A stretch of DNA of 64,000 bases from Palsa-504 sp963744575 (lineage in GTDB: Bacteria; Actinomycetota; Actinomycetes; Streptosporangiales; Streptosporangiaceae). Each line of letters starts with the position of its first letter. Position 1 is the first letter of the stretch. The DNA lies in the NCBI GenBank assembly GCA_963744575.1, contig CAVUUF010000008.1, positions 1 through 64,000 of the forward strand. Direction: 5' to 3'. Below are positions 57,488 through 64,000 of the stretch, in pieces. The notes below the pieces were generated by a model, which searched no databases, was not told the origin of the DNA, and saw only the letters and a program-made list of their open reading frames with translations. Made by a program: the position numbers and the translations under genes.

Positions 57488-59817
57488 CCCGGGCCGAAGC
57501 CGGCGTACCCGAACAGCGCGCCGAACTCGCCGCCGCGGCCCGGGCCGCCGAGGTCGCCCCGGCCCTGGCCGAGGCCGAGCGGACCGCCGCCGTGCTCGCC
57601 CGGGCCCGCGCCGCCGAGGAGCGGGCGAGGCGCGCGGCCTGCGCCGCCCCCGGCGCGGACTCCGCCGCGCTGCGGGCGGCGGCCCAGCAGCACGTCGCGA
57701 GGTTCGGCCACCTGGAGGCGCTGCGGTCGGCGTCCAGGCAGGCGGACGACGAGGATCAAGCCGCCGCCGCAGCCAGGACCTCCGCGACCACGCTGGCCGC
57801 CCGGATCGGCGCGGCCGGGCGCGAGGCCGCGGACCAGCTCGAGCAGCGCCCCGCGCTGACCCGCGAGCGCGACCAGGCCGCCGAGGCGGGCCGGCAGCTG
57901 CCCCTGGCCCGGGCCGATGCCGACCGCTACCGCCGCGCCGCGGACGACGCGAGCGCCCTGGTCGAAGCCCAGGCCGACAAGAGCCGCCAGGAGCGGGCCT
58001 ATGTCGACGCCAAGCTCGAGGCGGCCAGCCTGGTCTCCGCCGCGACCCGGCTGCGCGAGGCGCGCATCGACGGCATGCGCGCCGAGCTGGCCGCCACCCT
58101 GGTCGACGGCGTGCCGTGCCCGGTCTGCGGCTCGCTCGACCACCCCGAGCTGTGCGAGCTCCGCGGCGAGCGGGTGACCCGCGAGCAGGAAGAAGCGGCC
58201 GACGCCGAGGCGAAGGCCGCTCAGGACTCGGCCGAGGTGATCGGGGCCAAGCTGGGCGCCGCCGACGAACGTGTCGCCCACCTGTCGGCCCGGCTCGAGC
58301 AGGCTGGCTTCGCCGCCGCCGTGGACCGGGCCGAGGCGTCCAGGCTGGACGCCACCGCGCGCGACCTGGCGGCCCGGGCCAGGAAGCTGACCCGCGCCGC
58401 GGGACAGCTCGCCGACGTCCAGGCCAGGCTCGACGCGCTCGAGACGGCCATCGCGGATACCGGGAAACGCCTGGTCGAGCTGACCGGGCACCGCGAGGCC
58501 GAGCTCCGCCAGGCCGCCGACGCCCAGCAGCGCTCAGCCGGACACCGCGAGTCGCTGCTGGCCCAGCTCGACGGCCACCCCGACCTCGGCACGGCGCTGA
58601 GCGCCGCCCGGCAGGCCGCCGGTGCGCTGACCGCCGCCGCCGACGCAACCGACAGCACCGCCCGCGCCGCCGCGGACGCCGCGCGCGCCGCGGACCTGGC
58701 TGCCCAGGCCGCGGCGGACGCCGGTTTCGACGGCCTGGACGCGGTACGCCACGCCGTGCGGGACGCCGCCTGGCGGGCCGCGGCCGACCAGGCCATCCGC
58801 GAGCACGAGGCCTCGGCCCGGGCCGTCGCCGAGCTGCTCGCCGATCCCGACCTCGACGTGGCCCTCGATCCGCCCGCCGACGTGACCGGCGCGCAGGCTG
58901 CGGTCGAAGCAGCCGGCAAGGCCCACGACGACGCCGTGGCCGCCGGCGACCGCGCCACGCACAAGGCCGAACAACTCGGCGCCCTTGCCCCCGCGCTCAC
59001 CGCGCGCCTCGCGGCGCTCGAGCCGCTGGCCGCCACCGCCGCCGAGGCCCGCAGGCTGGCGGACCTGACGGCCGGCGGCGGCGCCAACACGCTGCGGATG
59101 ACGCTGTCCTCGTTCGTGCTCGCCGCCCGGCTGGAGGAGGTGGCGGCCGCCGCCAGCGAGCGGCTGCTCAAGATGACCTCCGGCCGGTACTCGCTGGTGC
59201 ACACCGACGCCCGGCGCGGCGCGGGCCGGTCCGGTCTCGGCCTGCTCGCCTGCGACGGCTGGACCGGGGTGGACCGCGACACCAGCACGTTGTCCGGCGG
59301 TGAGACGTTCCTGGCCAGCCTGGCCCTGGCCCTGGGCCTGGCCAACGTGGTCACGGCCGAGGCGGGCGGCACCCGGATCGAGGCGCTGTTCGTCGACGAG
59401 GGCTTCGGCAGCCTGGACGAGGACACCCTGGAGGAGGTGATGACGGTGCTCGACGGCCTGCGCGAAGGCGGGCGCATGGTCGGCATCGTCAGTCACGTCG
59501 CCGAGCTCAGGCAGCGCATCCCCGCCCAGGTCCGCGTGCGGAAGGGCCAGGCCGGCAGCCACCTGACGGTCCGCACCCGCGCTTTTTTATCCCGAACGAG
59601 CTGGGCGCGTGCCCCGCGCCCGTTTGAACGCGGCGACGGGCCCGGCGCACCATGGGGGAGTGCATGCGATCGCCTGGTGGGGCGGCCTGAGCCGTCGGCG
59701 GCGGGTGCTCGTGGCCGTCCTGGCCCTGGTCGTGGTGGCCGCCGGCGTCACCGGCGCGGTGCGCGCGCTGGCCGGCCAGCCCGCCGTTCCCGGCCCGGAC
59801 GGCAACCGGCCGGGTGA
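57292..59817 (+). CDS. sbcC: SbcC, coiled-coil and C-terminal ATPase half
   Basis: In this frame SRARAGRWAARLAEAAAAEA begins a long coiled coil (about 600 residues). It contains the zinc hook VPCPVCGSLDHPELCEL (CPVC) near 58110-58160. The C-terminal ATPase has LSSFVLAARLEEVAAAASER, signature STLSGGETFLASLALALGLA, Walker B IEALFVDEGFGSLDEDTLEE and GIVSHVAELRQRIPAQVRVR. The family ends at about HLTVRT (59577); the remaining 80 residues overlap the next gene in another frame. GTG 57592 is the first good start if translated alone. With sbcD this forms the DNA-end-processing complex. Confidence 0.85.
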   Translation, partial: TSRARAGRWAARLAEAAAAEAAASASQVDGYRRDLDRALDLQRETARLADRQRRRQAALRTRDQLTRAEAGVPEQRAELAAAARAAEVAPALAEAERTAAVLARARAAEERARRAACAAPGADSAALRAAAQQHVARFGHLEALRSASRQADDEDQAAAAARTSATTLAARIGAAGREAADQLEQRPALTRERDQAAEAGRQLPLARADADRYRRAADDASALVEAQADKSRQERAYVDAKLEAASLVSAATRLREARIDGMRAELAATLVDGVPCPVCGSLDHPELCELRGERVTREQEEAADAEAKAAQDSAEVIGAKLGAADERVAHLSARLEQAGFAAAVDRAEASRLDATARDLAARARKLTRAAGQLADVQARLDALETAIADTGKRLVELTGHREAELRQAADAQQRSAGHRESLLAQLDGHPDLGTALSAARQAAGALTAAADATDSTARAAADAARAADLAAQAAADAGFDGLDAVRHAVRDAAWRAAADQAIREHEASARAVAELLADPDLDVALDPPADVTGAQAAVEAAGKAHDDAVAAGDRATHKAEQLGALAPALTARLAALEPLAATAAEARRLADLTAGGGANTLRMTLSSFVLAARLEEVAAAASERLLKMTSGRYSLVHTDARRGAGRSGLGLLACDGWTGVDRDTSTLSGGETFLASLALALGLANVVTAEAGGTRIEALFVDEGFGSLDEDTLEEVMTVLDGLREGGRMVGIVSHVAELRQRIPAQVRVRKGQAGSHLTVRTRAFLSRTSWARAPRPFERGDGPGAPWGSACDRLVGRPEPSAAGARGRPGPGRGGRRRHRRGARAGRPARRSRPGRQPAG

Positions 59818-60487
59818 CGTGCTGCTCGTACCGGGCTACGGTGGCGGCACCGCCGCGCTTGACCAGCTGGCCGGCCGGATCATGGCCGCGGGCGTCCGCG
59901 CCGTCGTGGTCCGGCTGGCCGGCGACGGCACCGGCGACTTGCAGGTCCAGGCGAACGTGCTGAACGGGTACGTGAACCAGGCGCTGGCGGCGGGCTCGGG
60001 CCCGGTGACCGTGATCGGCTACTCCGCCGGGGGCGTGGTGGCCTGGCTGTGGGACGTCGACTACGACGGCGTGACCAAGGCGCGCCGGATCATCACCCTG
60101 GGCTCCCCGCTGCACGGCGCCGACCTCGCCGCCGTCGGCGCGGCCGACCTGCCCGACGCCTGCCCGGCCGCGTGCGAGGAACTGGTGCCCGGCAGCTCCA
60201 TGCTGGACCGCCTGCAGGGCACCGGTTCGGCCACCCGCCCGCCGTGGCTGTCCCTGTGGACCACCGATGACCGGGTGGTCCAGCCCCCGGACTCGGCCCG
60301 GCTGCCCGGCGCGGTAAACGTCCAGCTGCAATCCATCTGCCCGGGCGTGTCCGTCGGGCACGGTCAGCTTCCTACCGACCCCCTGGTCGTCGGTATCGTC
60401 CTGCGTACCCTGCGTACCCCGGCACTCACGCCACCCCGCCCGTCTGACTGCCGCTCCCTGCAAGCCCTCGGCGGTTCTCGCTCGTAA
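59660..60487 (+). CDS. Secreted alpha/beta hydrolase (lipase-like)
   Basis: GTG 59660, after GGGGGA, gives 275 residues. A Sec-type signal (RRRRVLVAVLALVVVAAGVT) is followed by an alpha/beta hydrolase: VLLVPGYGGGTAALDQLAGR (oxyanion loop), nucleophile elbow VIGYSAGGVVAWLW (Ser), LGSPLHGADLA, acid in WTTDDRVVQPPDS and a His near VSVGHGQLPTDP. This is the lipase class 2/EstA-like pattern in which the substrate is an acyl ester. Likely exported. The 5' part overlaps the 3' extension of the sbcC frame. Confidence 0.87.
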   Translation: MHAIAWWGGLSRRRRVLVAVLALVVVAAGVTGAVRALAGQPAVPGPDGNRPGDVLLVPGYGGGTAALDQLAGRIMAAGVRAVVVRLAGDGTGDLQVQANVLNGYVNQALAAGSGPVTVIGYSAGGVVAWLWDVDYDGVTKARRIITLGSPLHGADLAAVGAADLPDACPAACEELVPGSSMLDRLQGTGSATRPPWLSLWTTDDRVVQPPDSARLPGAVNVQLQSICPGVSVGHGQLPTDPLVVGIVLRTLRTPALTPPRPSDCRSLQALGGSRS

Positions 60488-60501
60488 GACCGGCCGAGCC
60501 G

Positions 60502-61416
60502 CTAGGCCGTGATGTCCTTGGTGGAGAAATTCGCCCAGGCGGCGGCGAGGAATACCACGACGTACACCGCCTGGATCGCGAACCCCCGCTGGATATCCCG
60601 CCAGAAGACAGGCTGGCGGAAGAAGTCGATCCAGGCCAGCCAGTACCGCGTGGGCAGGTAGGGCTGGACCACGGTGGCCGCGTTGAGGGCGACGAGTACC
60701 TCGCTGGCCACCAGCGCGGCCAGCGCGCCCAGCGCCGCGCCGAGGGCCGAATCGGTGATGGTGGACAGGAACAGCGCGATCGCGGCCACGCCGAGCATGG
60801 ACACGGTAATGAAGGCGATCGCTCCCGCGATCCGTTCGGTGAGCTGGAGGAGGCTGAGCGGCGCGCCGGACAGCGACGTCACGGCGCCCCCGGCCGCCTG
60901 CCCCGCGGTCGGTGCCTGCCCGGCCAGCCCGGTCCCGGCACCGGCGGGACCGACCACGACGCCGCCCGCGGGCGGCTGCCCGACGGCCGCGGCCCGGGAC
61001 GGGCCGAGCAGGAAGACCCCGGTGGCGTAGGCCGTGAAGGTGACCGCCAGCACCACGAGCAGCACGTACGCGACCACGGAGACGAGCTTGGCGACCAGCA
61101 GCCGGGTCCGCCCGACCGGGCGCACCAGCAGATAGCGCAGGGTGCCCGTGGCGGCCTCGCCCGCGATCGAGTCGCCCGCCACGACCGCGGTCGCGACCGG
61201 CAGGAACACCGGCAGCACGAGCGCGAGCGCGGCCGCCGGGTACAGCGCGCCGTCCTGCAGCACGGCGGACAGGAACGCGCTGCCCTGTCCGGGCGGCGGG
61301 GTCAGGTGGGTGATCGTGATGAAGACGGCCACCATGAACGGCAGCGCGCAGGTCAGCGTGACGCTGATCCAGGTGCGCGGCCGCCGCAGCAGCTTGACCA
61401 GCTCGACCCTGATCAC
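60502..61416 (-). CDS. ABC-2 type permease (BcrB/NosY-like)
   Basis: GTG 61416 overlaps the ATPase stop (GTGA). The 304-residue protein has six helices: TWISVTLTCALPFMVAVFIT, AAALALVLPVFLPVATAVVA, the conserved GDSIAGEAATGTLRYLLVRP and VGRTRLLVAKLVSVVAYVLL. A Gly/Ala/Pro-rich external loop of about 60 residues is unusual for the family. It forms an exporter with the two genes upstream. Confidence 0.9.
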   Translation of the reverse strand: MIRVELVKLLRRPRTWISVTLTCALPFMVAVFITITHLTPPPGQGSAFLSAVLQDGALYPAAALALVLPVFLPVATAVVAGDSIAGEAATGTLRYLLVRPVGRTRLLVAKLVSVVAYVLLVVLAVTFTAYATGVFLLGPSRAAAVGQPPAGGVVVGPAGAGTGLAGQAPTAGQAAGGAVTSLSGAPLSLLQLTERIAGAIAFITVSMLGVAAIALFLSTITDSALGAALGALAALVASEVLVALNAATVVQPYLPTRYWLAWIDFFRQPVFWRDIQRGFAIQAVYVVVFLAAAWANFSTKDITA

Positions 61417-62321
61417 GAGATCTGGTCCGAGCCCGTGCCGGTCACCGAGAGCACGATCTCCTCCAGCGTGCGCTGGTGCGGGCCGATCGCGCTGACCCGC
61501 AGCCCGGCCCCGACCAGCCGAGCGTTGAGCGCGGCCGCGTCCGCCGACCGGACCAGCAGCTGCTGCCCGTCGCGCTGCTCCACCTGGCCGTCGAGCAGCG
61601 CGGCCGCCCGGTCCGCGTCGGGGGTGTCCACCAAGATCCGGCCGGTCGGGGCGCGCAGGGCGGCCAGGTCGTCCTGCAGCACGAGGCGCCCGGAGTCCAG
61701 CACCCCGACCCTGGTGCATAGCAGCTCGACCTCGGCCAGCAGGTGACTGGAGAGGAACACGGTCACGCCCGTCTCGTTCAGCCCGATGATGAGCTCTCGC
61801 AGGTCGCGGATCCCGCGCGGGTCCAGGCCGTTGCCCGGCTCGTCCAGGATGAGCAGCCGCGGCCGGCGGATCAGCGCCGCGGCCAGGCCGAGGCGCTGCC
61901 GCATGCCCAGCGAGTAGGTCCTGACCGGCCGGCGGTCCACCCGGGCCAGCCCGACCTGCTCCAGCGCCTCGCCGATCCGCTTGCCCCGGGTGCGCCGGGC
62001 GGCCTTCCCGCCCGGCCCGGCCGCGTCGAGCAGCGCCAGGTTGGCCCGGCCGGACAGGTGCGGGTAGGCGGCGGGTTCCTCGATCAGCGCGCCGATTTGC
62101 GGCAGCACCTCGCGCGCGTGCCGGGGGATCGGCCGGCCCAGCACCTCGATCTGGCCGCCGGTCGCGTAGACCAGGCCGAGCAGCATGCGGACCAGCGTGG
62201 TCTTGCCCGATCCGTTCGGGCCGAGCAGGCCGTACCGGTCGCCGGCCCGTACCTCGAGGTCCACCGACCGCACCGCGGTGACGGCGCCGTAGCGCTTGGT
62301 CAGAGCCCTGGTGACGATCAT
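61413..62321 (-). CDS. ABC transporter ATP-binding protein (BcrA/CcmA-like)
   Basis: The 302-residue protein has Walker A GPNGSGKTTLVRMLLGL, signature YSLGMRQRLGLAAAL (S-L-G-M in place of S-G-G-Q), Walker B LLILDEPGNGLDP and the switch SSHLLAEVELLCTR. It is a BcrA-type ATPase with a short C-terminal regulatory domain. It overlaps the upstream LolA-like gene and the downstream permease by four bases each, so all three are translated together. Confidence 0.93.
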   Translation of the reverse strand: MIVTRALTKRYGAVTAVRSVDLEVRAGDRYGLLGPNGSGKTTLVRMLLGLVYATGGQIEVLGRPIPRHAREVLPQIGALIEEPAAYPHLSGRANLALLDAAGPGGKAARRTRGKRIGEALEQVGLARVDRRPVRTYSLGMRQRLGLAAALIRRPRLLILDEPGNGLDPRGIRDLRELIIGLNETGVTVFLSSHLLAEVELLCTRVGVLDSGRLVLQDDLAALRAPTGRILVDTPDADRAAALLDGQVEQRDGQQLLVRSADAAALNARLVGAGLRVSAIGPHQRTLEEIVLSVTGTGSDQIS

Positions 62322-63436
62322 GACAAGGACACCTGCTGGGTCAGCGCGGTCGCCGCCTGCTCGAGCAGCTCCGCGCTGACCGTCCCGGCCAGCAAGAAGG
62401 TGACGAAGAAGCCGGGCGGCCGGACGATGACCGCGTTGATCAGCGGCGCGCCGATCTCGGCCCCGGTCCCGCCCGCGATGTCCAGCGGCGCGCCGCCGGC
62501 CGAGACGGCGTCATGGACCAGGTTCTGGCCGGCCGGGCCGCGGATGCTGAGCACGACGAACGTGGCCAGCCCGCCCCCGTAGATCCCGATCTCCTCCAAC
62601 CCGGGCAGCACCGGCTGCCGCACGCGTCCCGCCAGCTCGGCGGGCAGGGCCACCAGCCCCAGGTCACTGAGCGCTCCGGCCAGGTTGCCTGGGCTGGTCA
62701 TGGTGAACCCGGTGCCGGAGGCGCGCACCGGAGTCAGCACCTCCGGATCCGGGTGCCACCGGCTGACCTGGAAGAACTGGCTCATCAGCGCCGGGACGGC
62801 CGAACCGCGGGTGAAGATCTCGACCATCAGCGGCAGCCCGCTCGACGGGTCGGCCCAGATGTCGACGTGCCCGACGGTGGAGGCCGGGTCGGCGGGCGTC
62901 ATCCGCAGCCCGGCCGCGCTCTGGCCGGCGACCCGCAGCGACGCGATGACACTGAACCTGGCCTGCCGGCCCGCCACCGACAGCAGCCGCACCGCCAGGG
63001 CCGCCGGCACCAGGTCGGCTGGGCGCGGCAGCCGGAACGTCTGCCGGCCGCGGACCTCGGTGAGCAGCTGATCGGCGGAATCCCAGATGTAGGAACGGCA
63101 GCCGCCGAGCTCGTAGGTGTCGCGCTCGCCCGCGTCGGAGAGCACGTCGACCCGCCACCGGGTCGGCGTCGCCTGCCAGACCCGCATCTTCGTCACGCCG
63201 TCGAGCAGCGAGGTCAGGCTGGTCAGGCCCGGCAGTGACGGCAGCCCGAACGTCGCGTTGCTCTCCGCGTAGCCGGCGAAGGACTCGCCCGCCGAGGCCA
63301 GGATGCGCCCGCGGAGCTGGCTGGCGGTCAGCGCGGGCACGCTCACCGGTAGCGCGCTGGCGATCACCGGCAGCCCGCAGAGCACGGCCAGGCCGACGGC
63401 CACCACCGCCCACCTGCGCACGATCTGGGTCGTCAC
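62318..63436 (-). CDS. Secreted LolA/RseB-like protein
   Basis: GTG 63436 (TTG 63439 is also possible) opens 372 residues. A signal peptide (VVAVGLAVLCGLPVIASALP) precedes a LolA/RseB-like half-barrel: LRGRILASAGESFAGYAESN, RVDVLSDAGERDTYELGGCR, SYIWDSADQLLTEV and WADPSSGLPLMVEIFTRGSA. A second domain (about 215-370) resembles RseB C-terminal parts. In Gram-positives such proteins are thought to bind lipids or signal peptides outside the membrane. The coupled ABC-2 exporter suggests that it handles the exported substrate. Confidence 0.82.
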   Translation of the reverse strand: MTTQIVRRWAVVAVGLAVLCGLPVIASALPVSVPALTASQLRGRILASAGESFAGYAESNATFGLPSLPGLTSLTSLLDGVTKMRVWQATPTRWRVDVLSDAGERDTYELGGCRSYIWDSADQLLTEVRGRQTFRLPRPADLVPAALAVRLLSVAGRQARFSVIASLRVAGQSAAGLRMTPADPASTVGHVDIWADPSSGLPLMVEIFTRGSAVPALMSQFFQVSRWHPDPEVLTPVRASGTGFTMTSPGNLAGALSDLGLVALPAELAGRVRQPVLPGLEEIGIYGGGLATFVVLSIRGPAGQNLVHDAVSAGGAPLDIAGGTGAEIGAPLINAVIVRPPGFFVTFLLAGTVSAELLEQAATALTQQVSLS

Positions 63437-63684
63437 CAAGATCCGCGCAAGACGGTTACCGGTGGGACAAGATGGTCACTTGGTCCATTTAGCCCAGACA
63501 CCCAATAACGGTACGATAGCCACCGGTCCGAGACGTGGTCACCCCGGATCCGGCGGATCACGTTGCCCGAGTCGTGGCAGCGTGCCTTGCAGGGCTCCGG
63601 TGCGGCTATGTAACGGAGCGTAGTCAAGGTTCGGCCCGAACGGACCGGGACGAGCGTCCGGACCCGCCAGGTAGCCTCGCGGTC

Positions 63685-63991
63685 ATGACGATTCAGGTCT
63701 GGCTTCCCGGGCCGGATTCGGTTGCCCTGATGGGCGGCCTGCCCGACGGGGTGACCGCTGCTCGCGGAGCTGCGGTCCGGCCGGCTGCGCGCCGCGCTGG
63801 ACGTCACCGACCCCGAGCCGCTCCCGCCCGGGCACCCGCTGTGGTCCGCGCCCGGGCTGCTGCTCACCCCGCACGTGGCCGGGGCCTCCACCGATGCCCT
63901 CCAGCGGGCCATGGCCATCGTCGGCGACCAGCTCGCCCGCTACGCGGCGGGCCAGCCGCTGCGCAACGTCGTCGGCGCCGACGGTTATTAG
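63685..63991 (+). pseudogene. D-2-hydroxyacid dehydrogenase with internal deletion
   Basis: ATG 63685 opens TIQVWLPGPDSVALMGGLPD, the usual N-terminus of an actinobacterial D-isomer-specific 2-hydroxyacid dehydrogenase. After DGVTA the sequence jumps to the C-terminal end in another frame: LAELRSGRLRAALDVTDPEP, LPPGHPLWSAPGLLLTPHVA, then GASTDALQRAMAIVGDQLAR and a TAG at 63989. The catalytic Arg and Glu region and the whole NAD-binding domain (about 200 residues) are missing. The junction falls near 63761. A clear deletion pseudogene. Confidence 0.75.
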
Positions 63992-64000
63992 AATCGTCGC

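Noticed and set aside
56479..58491. 670-codon minus-strand frame opposite sbcC
   Set aside because: Gly/Arg/Val-rich with no motifs; sbcC motifs are clear on the plus strand.
59578..59817. Extended C-terminus of SbcC
   Set aside because: It continues past the family end in Arg/Gly/Pro-rich sequence and overlaps the lipase-like gene in another frame; probably a frame running on past a lost stop near a T-run at 59583-59589.
1..64000. CRISPR arrays, tRNA or rRNA genes
   Set aside because: No regularly spaced direct repeats with unique spacers and no cloverleaf or rRNA-like sequence were recognised by eye; a covariance-model search would be decisive.

Overview
The window is very GC-rich DNA with short intergenic gaps, frequent GTG/TTG starts and ATGA/GTGA gene overlaps. 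Its families are typical of filamentous Actinomycetota: WhiB, SigK/RskA, Gls24 envelope-stress proteins, DUF574 methyltransferase, an NB-ARC/TPR ATPase, DUF5999, DUF6131 and DUF5709, and the HicB-like/DUF4097/ABC operon. I infer an actinomycete near Streptosporangiales or Streptomycetales; the exact genus cannot be read from this window. I saw no rRNA, tRNA, CRISPR array, prophage or intact insertion sequence.

Region 1 (about 1-20 kb) is a decayed accessory segment. Intact genes are a lone di-heme cytochrome b-type membrane protein, a small membrane protein pair (including DUF6131), a GAF-ANTAR antiterminator, an orphan ATP-grasp enzyme, an ArsR/dihydrofolate-reductase-like pair, a DoxX protein and a Cys4 small protein. 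Between them lie remnants of a TehA/SLAC1-type channel, an LPG-synthase-type flippase, an M20 peptidase, an MFS transporter, a SulP permease, a GlsB protein, an NB-ARC/TPR ATPase fused in frame to the tail of an amino-acid permease, a serine recombinase, a flavin hydroxylase and a thioredoxin-like protein. They carry frameshifts, in-frame stops or missing ends. Some breaks are single-base indels that could be assembly errors. Others are real deletions or fusions.

Region 2 (20-30 kb) is regulatory and stress-related. It holds a PhyH-like dioxygenase with an odd metal site and a Gls24/DUF2273/DUF6286 envelope-stress operon, divergent from an ECF sigma factor and a fused anti-sigma/Gls24 protein. 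An SRPBCC protein then faces a shortened MerR regulator with an overlapping WhiB gene. Next is an operon of an RHH (HicB-like) regulator, a DUF4097 protein and a DrrAB-type ABC exporter, preceded by a striking array of operator-like 8-mers at 11-bp spacing.

Region 3 (30-42 kb) is metabolic: a VOC protein, a DUF574 methyltransferase, a leaderless-secretion binding protein (no signal peptide), a self-sufficient CYP116B-like P450 with a divergent LacI regulator and shared operators, a DUF2000/Lrp pair, signal peptidase I, a G/U mismatch glycosylase, a C45 acyltransferase and pyrD.

Region 4 (42-64 kb) is core and transport: a fused ABC exporter of 1274 residues, DUF6069, an FMN reductase, a molybdopterin oxidoreductase divergent from sigK/rskA with a SigK-like bidirectional promoter, a Ser/Thr kinase, a second DrrAB-type exporter, DUF5709, adenine deaminase, sbcD-sbcC, a lipase-like hydrolase, and an ABC-2 transporter with a LolA/RseB-like partner. 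A G-run-rich sequence is shared between the linker of the fused ABC exporter and sbcC, where it coincides with a frameshift. Two N-terminal stubs (an FGGY kinase and a 2-hydroxyacid dehydrogenase) show that internal deletions also occur here.
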